The notes beneath the pieces are model-generated. The model had not been told where the DNA came from and did not search any database. It worked only from the letters and a program-made list of their open reading frames with translations. From an uncultured bacterium (GTDB taxonomy: Bacteria > Planctomycetota > DG-23 > SLPQ01): 5,243 nucleotides of DNA. Positions 1 to 5,243 of this stretch are shown piece by piece. Position 1 is the stretch's first letter. Each line of letters starts with the position of its first letter. Both the position numbers and the translations under genes were made by a program. Location of the stretch: NCBI GenBank assembly GCA_937863625.1, contig CALMGO010000483.1, positions 1-5,243 of the forward strand, given 5' to 3'.

Positions 1-194
1 ACAAACCCCGCGTCCACATTCTCCATCATCAAATCAAGTATGGCAAGGTCCGGCCGAGTCGCCGCTATGACCTCCTCGGCTTCCTTCTGGCTCCCGGCGC
101 TTAACACCTTGAACCCCGCGCCCGTAAGCTGAACCTTGAGCTGTTCGAGAAAATCTGCGTCGTCGTCCACAAGCAGTATCGTCTTCTCTGACAT
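1..194 (-). CDS. Second response regulator receiver domain (3'-truncated by window)
   Basis: The visible 64 codons encode a receiver N-terminus, MSEKTILLVDDDADF, with acidic pair Asp10/Asp11 and phosphoacceptor Asp54 in AILDLMMENVDAGF. The frame is open to position 1, so any output domain is out of sight. Aligned without gaps to the preceding receiver, I count about 30 identities in 60 positions, including the shared MME...AGF after the acceptor Asp, so the two look like tandem paralogues. The start was placed at ATG 194, with a weak GGGAA 6 nt upstream. An in-frame ATG at 200 overlaps the preceding TGA in an ATGA arrangement and would add Met-Asn; translational coupling is likely in either case. 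Confidence 0.85.
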   Translation of the reverse strand, partial: MSEKTILLVDDDADFLEQLKVQLTGAGFKVLSAGSQKEAEEVIAATRPDLAILDLMMENVDAGF

Positions 195-196
195 GT

Positions 197-583
197 TCAT
201 TTCCCAATGCTTTCAAGTATTGCCTCGACTTCGTCGGCCAGCGTCGACGGCGGCGCCGGCTTGTCTATGAATTTCACCACCGGGAGCCAATCCTCGTCAG
301 GCTCAAACCTGAACGGAACCCCCGTCGCGCTGTGAATGCCCGAAAGCATCACTGCAGGCATCTCCGGAAATCTCTCATGTATCTCCAGCGCCAGTTGAAA
401 CCCCGCCGTGTCCGATTCCATCATCACGTCCAGAACGACAATGTCGGGACACCGCGACTCGAGAATCCCGCGCGCCTCCTTGGCGCTGTATGCCGACAAA
501 ACCTCGTGACCCCTGTGCGCCAGCACCGCGCGGCACATCTCCACAAGGTCTACATCGTCGTCAACCAATAGTATCGTCGCCAC
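197..583 (-). CDS. Single-domain response regulator (CheY-like receiver)
   Basis: A 128-residue stand-alone receiver with no DNA-binding or enzymatic output domain, presumably the phosphoryl acceptor of the sensor kinase whose end it overlaps by 23 nt. Key residues: acidic pair Asp8/Asp9 in LLVDDDVD, phosphoacceptor Asp52 in VVLDVMMESDTAGF, Ser81 in VMLSG, and Lys108 in FIDKPAPP. The loop between Ser81 and Lys108 is about 26 residues, roughly ten longer than I would expect in a minimal CheY, and contains an EPDEDWLPV stretch. The start is GTG at 583, supported by AAGGAG 7 nt upstream and by the normal MATILLVDDD beginning. It may pass phosphate onward, act by protein contact, or serve as a phosphate sink for the second receiver. 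The stop TGA sits next to that gene's start. Confidence 0.92.
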   Translation of the reverse strand: MATILLVDDDVDLVEMCRAVLAHRGHEVLSAYSAKEARGILESRCPDIVVLDVMMESDTAGFQLALEIHERFPEMPAVMLSGIHSATGVPFRFEPDEDWLPVVKFIDKPAPPSTLADEVEAILESIGK

Positions 584-2612
584 GTTCCGGCTCCTTTGTG
601 ATGGAATGGGCCTCGCCCCCCTGCCTCGGCAGAGTCACCGTGAAAGTCGTACCCGTCGGCCCGGCCGCCGCGTCCGCGTTCGACTCCACTTCGATCTCGC
701 CCCGGTGCATCTTGACTATCCCGTAGGTAACCGCCAGCCCCAGCCCCGTGCCCTTGCCCATCTGCTTGGTCGTGAAGAACGGCTCGAATATCTTCGCCAT
801 GTTCTCCCTGGCAATCCCGATTCCCGTGTCGATGACGCTTACCTTCACGTTCTCCTCATCCGATGAGGTCCGTATCGTAAGGCTCCCCCCGTCGGGCATC
901 GCCGCCACCGCGTTCGAGATAAGGTTTGACATCACCTGTATCATCTGGTCGCGATCGAGTTCGGTCACCGTATCCTTGTCGTCCTGGTCCAGCGTCACTG
1001 TGATGCTCTCAGGGATGCTCGAAGCTTTGAGCGTTCGCTTGACGATATCCTTAATGTCCGTCGGTTGAAGCACTACCTTGTTCTGCCGCGCAAAGTGCAG
1101 CAGCCCCGCCACGATCTTCTTGCAGCGGTCGGCCTGCTCGGCGATCATCGTCAGGTCTTCGCGCGTCCGGCTGTCACTCTTGCACTCATCCAGAAGCAGG
1201 TGCGAGTACATCAGCACCACGCCCAGCGGGTTATTCACCTCGTGCGCTATTCCGGCCGCCAGTTGGCCCATGCTCGCCAGTTTCTCCGACTGCATGAGAG
1301 CTGCCTGCGTGCTCGCCAGCTGGTCGTTCGAGACCGCCAGTTCTTTCACGGTTCTCTTCAACTGGTCTATCGTATACGGCAGGCACATCTCGCTTTCGGC
1401 GAGACCCTTGTATATCGCCACCGCGTGCTCGCGGCAGGTGTCATAGCCGCACGCCCCGCAGTTGAGCTCGTCCTCAGGCCAGAATTTGCCCATCTTCGCC
1501 AGTATGAACGCAACCTCGTCTTCGTATGGCCGCGACATGCGCTGGTCGTTGGCCGCAAATCGCCTGTTGAGATCGAGGTCCGCAAATGACTCCACGTCTT
1601 TTCGCCACTTCGCCGTGTCCGAGGCCGCCTGCCTCTTGCGCACGTAATGGCTGACCCTTGACCGCCTCCCGAAAAGCGGCGCGTCCGTGCTCATGCCCGC
1701 GCCCATTATGCAGCCGTTGCAGCACAGCACTTCCAGAAGTTTCGCATCGAGATCCCCGGCTTCAAATTCCTTTATCGCCTCGACAAAGTTGCTCCTTCCG
1801 TCCGCCGCAACCACCTGCCCCGCCAGCAGGTCCTCGTTGATATTGGCCGCCTGGAGCATGCCGCGGCTCACCGGAAATATCGCGCCAAGCCCCGCCCTCG
1901 GCTCGTCAAAGTCGCTTCTCACGGCGCTTTCCGGTTTTATACCCCTCTCCGCAAACATCTCGCGAAGTTCCACAAATGTCAGCGCCTCGTCCAGTTCGTC
2001 AGGCAGCGTCATGCTTGACGCCTCTCCCTTTTTTGCAATACAGGGGCCTACAAAAACGACCTTGAGCCCTTCCCCGTAAAGCCGTCGCAGAAACCTCGCC
2101 GCCGCCACCATAGGCGACACTATCGGCGCCAGCGACGAAACAAGGTTTGGGTGATACTTCTCGACGTAGCCCACAATCGCCGGACACGTCGTCGCGATGT
2201 ATCTCTTGTTGTCGGAGTTACCCACTAATCTCTTGTAACGATCCGCCACGAGGTCCGCGCCGAAACCGACTTCATTTACATAGTCAAATCCCAGAGCCCT
2301 CACCATTGCGACAAGCGTCTCTACTTCGACGTCGGCGAATTCCGCCGGAAAACTCGGCGCCAGGCACGCAGCCACTTCCCCGTCGCCCGCCAGAAGCGCC
2401 GCCACCTCTTCCTTCGCGCTCAGAACCTGCTTTGCGTGCTGGCTGCACACCCTCACGCAGTTCCCGCAGCCTATACAGCGCTCAGGGATGACCTCCGCCT
2501 GCCCTTCGACGATGCGGATTGCCTTTGCGGGGCACTCGCGCACGCACGTGTAGCACACGCGGCAGCGTTCCTTTATCGTCGATACAAGCGGTCTGTTCGT
2601 CGCCGACTTCAC
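561..2612 (-). CDS. Sensory [FeFe]-hydrogenase / histidine kinase fusion (HydS-like, group C type)
   Basis: Predicted soluble sensor (683 aa, no membrane segment) that couples an H-cluster-like domain to a kinase. Order: two [4Fe-4S] ferredoxin motifs (Cys17/20/23/27, Cys46/49/52/56); divergent hydrogenase domain at about 80-325 with L1 TTCPAIV (Cys143), L2 GPCIAKK (Cys191) and L3 VLCCNGCIMGAG (Cys297/298/301); a four-Cys Fe-S module like that in RnfB (NCGACGYDTC, Cys385/388/393 plus Cys410); a likely helical linker at about 414-445; HisKA with phosphoacceptor His457 (AAGIAHEVNNPLG); HATPase with N-box (NLISNA, Asn567), DTGIGI (Asp595), FEPFFTTK and GKGTGLGL. All kinase boxes are intact. No PAS domain is recognised. 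GTG start at 2612 is fixed by GGAGG 5 nt upstream. Known histidine-kinase-linked group C hydrogenases share this plan; H2 or redox sensing is inferred. The gene lies 11 nt after hydA and overlaps the next receiver by 23 nt, its likely partner. Confidence 0.9.
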   Translation of the reverse strand: MKSATNRPLVSTIKERCRVCYTCVRECPAKAIRIVEGQAEVIPERCIGCGNCVRVCSQHAKQVLSAKEEVAALLAGDGEVAACLAPSFPAEFADVEVETLVAMVRALGFDYVNEVGFGADLVADRYKRLVGNSDNKRYIATTCPAIVGYVEKYHPNLVSSLAPIVSPMVAAARFLRRLYGEGLKVVFVGPCIAKKGEASSMTLPDELDEALTFVELREMFAERGIKPESAVRSDFDEPRAGLGAIFPVSRGMLQAANINEDLLAGQVVAADGRSNFVEAIKEFEAGDLDAKLLEVLCCNGCIMGAGMSTDAPLFGRRSRVSHYVRKRQAASDTAKWRKDVESFADLDLNRRFAANDQRMSRPYEDEVAFILAKMGKFWPEDELNCGACGYDTCREHAVAIYKGLAESEMCLPYTIDQLKRTVKELAVSNDQLASTQAALMQSEKLASMGQLAAGIAHEVNNPLGVVLMYSHLLLDECKSDSRTREDLTMIAEQADRCKKIVAGLLHFARQNKVVLQPTDIKDIVKRTLKASSIPESITVTLDQDDKDTVTELDRDQMIQVMSNLISNAVAAMPDGGSLTIRTSSDEENVKVSVIDTGIGIARENMAKIFEPFFTTKQMGKGTGLGLAVTYGIVKMHRGEIEVESNADAAAGPTGTTFTVTLPRQGGEAHSITKEPERGDDTIG
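591..596 (-). promoter_or_regulatory. Ribosome binding site of the first response regulator
   Basis: AAGGAG lies within the last codons of the sensor kinase gene, 7 nt before the GTG at 583. It supports the 23-nt gene overlap and so coupled production of kinase and receiver. Confidence 0.75.
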
Positions 2613-2617
2613 GCAAA

Positions 2618-2622
2618 CCTCC
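2618..2622 (-). promoter_or_regulatory. Ribosome binding site of the sensor kinase gene
   Basis: GGAGG lies in the 11-nt gap after the hydA TAA and 5 nt before the GTG at 2612. It is the strongest Shine-Dalgarno match in the window and decides the GTG start. Confidence 0.8.
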
Positions 2623-2623
2623 G

Positions 2624-4345
2624 TTACAGAACTGCTTTTCTCCTCGCGTAGTGCGTATGCAGGAGATGATGGCTCTTCTCGCCCAGCGGCTTGCCGAGGT
2701 ACTCGTCATAAAGCCGCTGTATCGATTTGTTCGAATGGCTCGTCCTGACAGGTTCGTCCCGGTCGATTTTGTAGAGGGCCTGCATCCGCGCCCTTATCGC
2801 GTCCAGGTTCGCGCCAAGCGGCTGTCCGCCGCCCGCTATGCACCCGCCCGGGCACGTCATTACCTCGATAAAGTGCAGATCCTTGCGGCCCGCGCGTATT
2901 TCGTCGAGGAGTTTCCTCGCGTTGCCCAGACCGCTTACCACCGCGACGCCTATCTCCATGTCGCCTATTTTGACCTTCGCTTCCTTCATCCCGGCAAGAC
3001 CCCTGACCGCCTTCACTTCGAGGCTTTCAAGTTCCTTTCCCGTGATAAGGTGATGCGCCGTCCTGATCGCCGCCTCCATGACGCCGCCTGTCGCGCCGAA
3101 TATCTTTCCCGCCGTGCTTCTCTCGCCGAAAGGCGTATCCGCGCTCTCGCCCGCCAGGGCGTTAACGTCTATCCCGTACATCCGTATCATGCGCGCCAGT
3201 TCCCTCGTCGTGAGAACCGCGTCCACGTCACTCGCGCCGTCGTTTGTCATCTCCGGCCTGCCGGCCTCGAATTTCTTCGCCGTGCACGGCATGATCGCCA
3301 CGCTGTATATCTCCGCCGGCGTAAGGCCCTTCTTCCCGGCGTAGTAGCTCTTCACAATCGCCCCCATCATCTGCTGCGGGCTCTTGCACGTCGACAGGTT
3401 CTCGATAAAGTCGGGATAAAATTCCTCCACGTACTTTATCCAGCCCGGCGAGCAGCTCGTCATCATCGGCAGCTTCCCGCCCGTCTTTATCCGCTCGGCC
3501 AGTTCGCTCGCCTCTTCCATGATAGTGAGGTCCGCGCTGAATGCCGTGTCAAAAACCGCGTCAAACCCCAGTTGCCGCAGCGCCGCGGTCATTACTCCCG
3601 CCATGTCCACGCCCGGCTTTACCCCGAATTCCTCCGCCAGCGTCACCGATACGCTCGGTGCGTGCTGCGCCACCACGAACTTGTCCGGATCGTTTATCGC
3701 CTCCATGACTTCCTTCACGTAACTCTGCTCTCGAAGCGCTCCCGTCGGGCACACCATCACGCATTGTCCGCAGTTGATGCAGCTTGAAGTGTTGAGGCCC
3801 TCGTCAAACGCCGTCGCGACGCGCGCGCCGCTGCCGCGCCCGATAAAATCTATCGCCGACACCCCCTGCACCTCTTCGCACACCCTCACGCACCGCCCGC
3901 ACAATATGCACTTGGCCGGGTCGCGGACTATGGCCGGGTTGGACGTGTCAAGCTTGTGCTGGCTCTTCTCCCCGCTGTAGCGCCTGCTCCTTACGCTGAG
4001 TTCCTCGGCCAGGTCCTGCAATTGGCAGCTGCCGCTTCTCACGCAGTAAAGACAGTCGTCGGGATGGTTTGCCAGCAGAAGCTCCACAATCGTCTTGCGC
4101 GCGCGCACCACGCGCGGGCTGTGCGTCTTTATCTTCATCCCGTCTGCCACCGGAAACGCGCAGCTCGGCACGAGGTTTCTCTGCCCGTCCACCTACACCA
4201 CGCACATCCGGCACGCCCCGCTCGGGAAAAGGTTCGACATGTGGCAAAGCGTCGGCACGCTCACGCCCGCGCGCTTGAGCGCCGTCAGGATAGTCTCCCC
4301 GGGCTCCGCCTCTACCTTCTTCTTGTTTATTTCAATTGTTATCAC
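2624..4345 (-). CDS. hydA: [FeFe]-hydrogenase catalytic subunit HydA, interrupted by in-frame TAG at codon 51
   Basis: Catalyses reversible 2H+ + 2e- = H2 at the H-cluster, partnered with HydB. Start GTG at 4345 is chosen because AGAGGA lies 5 nt upstream and the protein begins at the usual place (MITIEINKKK). The uninterrupted length would be 573 aa, close to clostridial CpI. Domains: [2Fe-2S] (Cys34, 45, 48, 62); His-ligated [4Fe-4S] (His94, Cys98, 101, 107); two [4Fe-4S] ferredoxin motifs (Cys146/149/152/156 and 189/192/195/199); H-cluster motifs L1 TSCSPGW (from 296), L2 MPCTAKKFE (Cys354) and L3 EVMTCPGGCIAGGGQP (Cys498, Cys502). The C-terminus has the family ending EKSHHLLHTHY. Codon 51 is TAG (4195-4193) between Cys48 and Cys62, where relatives usually have Glu (CVVEV), one base from GAG. 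The frame is unchanged after it and all later motifs are intact. Either an assembly error, a recent nonsense mutation or read-through. TAA ends the gene 11 nt before the sensor kinase. Confidence 0.9.
4193..4195 (-). other. In-frame amber (TAG) codon inside hydA
   Basis: The bases 5'-GTGGTGTAGGTGGAC-3' on the minus strand encode V-V-amber-V-D. Upstream (GACRMCVV) and downstream (VDGQRNLVPSCAFPV) are in the same frame and both match the HydA [2Fe-2S] domain, so this is a pure nonsense codon and not a frameshift. The position normally holds an acidic residue, usually Glu; GAG to TAG is one substitution. The directly following GTG could act as a restart codon but has no Shine-Dalgarno sequence in front of it. 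Whether the codon is real, suppressed or an error cannot be decided here. Confidence 0.9.
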
Positions 4346-4350
4346 TGGAG

Positions 4351-4356
4351 TCCTCT
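4351..4356 (-). promoter_or_regulatory. Ribosome binding site of hydA
   Basis: AGAGGA immediately follows the hydB TAG and lies 5 nt before the GTG at 4345. It fixes the non-ATG start of hydA and shows that the 51-codon piece before the amber codon is the true beginning of the gene. Confidence 0.75.
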
Positions 4357-5243
4357 CTATTCCGTGACTACCGCGCCGAACTTGCATGCTTCTACGCACG
4401 TACCGCAACCGATGCATTTCTCCGCAACTATGTAGTGCGGGCTCTTCACCGCGCCCATTATCGCTCCCGTCGGGCACTTCTTCGCGCACAGCGTGCACCC
4501 TTTGCACTTCTCGGCGTCTATCCTGTAATGCAGCAGTTCCGTGCACACGCCCGCCGGACATCTGCGCTCGTACACGTGCGCCTCGTATTCGTCCTTAAAC
4601 CACTCAAGCGTGCTCAGCACCGGGTTTGGCGCCGTCTGTCCCAGCCCGCAAAGGCTCGTGTCCTTTATCACTTCCGCCAGCCGGTTGAGATACATGATCC
4701 CCCGGAAACGCTCCAGCGCGTCCACGCCGTTCTCGCTCCGGCGGCCGCGCGTGATCGCCTGCAGTATCTCCAGCATCCTGCGCGTGCCCTCCCGGCAGGG
4801 AATGCACTTGCCGCAGCTCTCGCGCTGGATGAAGTCCATGAAGAACTTCGCCACGTCCACCATGCACGTGTCTTCATCCATCACCACGAGACCGCCCGAA
4901 CCCATGATCGCGCCGAATTTCTTCAGCGATTCGTAGTCGACCTCGATGTCAAAATGGTCCGCCGGTATGCATCCCCCCGACGGCCCGCCTATCTGGACGG
5001 CCTTGGTCTTCTTGCCGCCAGGGCTCCCGCCGCCTATCTCGTGAACGATCTGGCTTATCTTCGTCCCCATTGCCACTTCAACGAGGCCGGTTCTCTCCAC
5101 CTTGCCCGACAGCGCAAATACCTTCGTCCCTTTCGACGTCGCCGTCCCGACCGATGAAAACCACTCCCAGCCCTTCCCTGCGATATCCGCCACGTTCGCC
5201 AGCGTCTCGACGTTGTTTATCACCGTCGGCCTGTCAAAAAGAC
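4357..5243 (-). CDS. hydB: NuoF-like beta subunit of electron-bifurcating [FeFe]-hydrogenase (5'-truncated by window)
   Basis: Flavin and Fe-S subunit that passes electrons between NAD(P)H and the hydrogenase subunit HydA in the cytoplasm. The frame is open to the window edge and begins LFDRPTVINNVETLANV, the conserved NuoF/HydB motif, so the GTG at 5223 is an internal Val and the N-terminal FMN/NAD region lies outside. Counting the first visible Leu as 1, an SLBB-like stretch follows (about 55-95, with IGGPSGGCIP), then the NuoF [4Fe-4S] motif ESCGKCIPCREG (Cys143, 146, 149) with its fourth ligand in SLCGLGQ (Cys198). The C-terminus carries two ferredoxin motifs (Cys246/249/252/256 and 276/279/282/286). 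This ferredoxin tail is typical of HydB/HndC and absent from plain complex I NuoF. It ends in TAG 11 nt before hydA. If the TAG were read through, TGA-TAA follows after four more sense codons. Confidence 0.93.
   Translation of the reverse strand, partial: LFDRPTVINNVETLANVADIAGKGWEWFSSVGTATSKGTKVFALSGKVERTGLVEVAMGTKISQIVHEIGGGSPGGKKTKAVQIGGPSGGCIPADHFDIEVDYESLKKFGAIMGSGGLVVMDEDTCMVDVAKFFMDFIQRESCGKCIPCREGTRRMLEILQAITRGRRSENGVDALERFRGIMYLNRLAEVIKDTSLCGLGQTAPNPVLSTLEWFKDEYEAHVYERRCPAGVCTELLHYRIDAEKCKGCTLCAKKCPTGAIMGAVKSPHYIVAEKCIGCGTCVEACKFGAVVTE

Noticed and set aside
34..216. 60-codon minus-strand frame over the start of the last gene
   Set aside because: The frame is shifted relative to the receiver domain (ILLVDDDAD, ILDLMME) that reads from 194 to the window edge; its product is Arg/Gly-rich noise.
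2519..3787. 422-codon open frame on the plus strand
   Set aside because: It is antisense to hydA, whose protein matches a well-known family throughout. The plus-strand product is Arg/His-rich with no recognisable motif, as expected of a shadow frame in G+C-rich DNA.
4193..4195. Selenocysteine or frameshift explanation for the hydA break
   Set aside because: The codon is TAG, not TGA, and the frame before and after it is identical, so neither selenocysteine insertion nor a frameshift explains it.
4193..4561. Minus-strand frame of 122 codons starting inside hydB and ending at the amber codon
   Set aside because: Its first part is an out-of-frame reading of hydB. Only the last 50 codons, from the GTG at 4345 with its own ribosome binding site, are real and belong to hydA.
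4336..5157. 273-codon open frame on the plus strand
   Set aside because: Antisense to hydB with Arg/Ala/His-rich composition and no domain; a shadow of the real gene.
5221..5223. GTG at 5223 as start of hydB
   Set aside because: The frame continues upstream with LFDRPT, giving the conserved RPTVINNVETLANV motif, so the GTG is an internal Val and the gene is cut by the window edge.

Overview
The window is a G+C-rich (about 60% by eye) piece of bacterial DNA. Every supported gene is on the minus strand, so the biology reads from position 5243 down to 1. The contents point to a strictly anaerobic, fermentative or H2-cycling bacterium. The phylum cannot be fixed from this sequence; comparable gene sets occur in several anaerobic lineages.

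Layout in transcription order: (1) the C-terminal part of hydB, the NuoF-like flavin/Fe-S subunit of a multimeric, probably electron-bifurcating [FeFe]-hydrogenase, 5' end outside the window; (2) hydA, the catalytic [FeFe]-hydrogenase subunit, colinear with classical 573-574 aa enzymes but interrupted by one in-frame TAG at codon 51, inside the N-terminal [2Fe-2S] domain; (3) a 683-residue soluble fusion protein with two [4Fe-4S] ferredoxin motifs, a divergent H-cluster domain, another four-Cys Fe-S module and a complete histidine kinase; (4) a single-domain response regulator; (5) the start of a second, closely related receiver protein that leaves the window at position 1.

The genes are packed as one operon: gaps are 11, 11, -23 and 2 (or -4) nt, three of the four visible starts are GTG, and those three have good Shine-Dalgarno sequences. 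I see no internal terminator or promoter, and no RNA gene, mobile element or CRISPR array. There is no gene-free stretch longer than 11 bases.

Reading of the system (inference): HydA/HydB, with a HydC-like partner expected upstream, exchanges electrons between NAD(P)H, ferredoxin and H2. The fusion protein looks like a sensory [FeFe]-hydrogenase (histidine-kinase-linked 'group C' type) that senses H2 or redox state and phosphorylates the two receivers, giving a catalytic hydrogenase plus its own H2 sensor and relay in one transcription unit. The two points most worth a second look are the amber codon in hydA and the sensor-kinase with its paired receivers.
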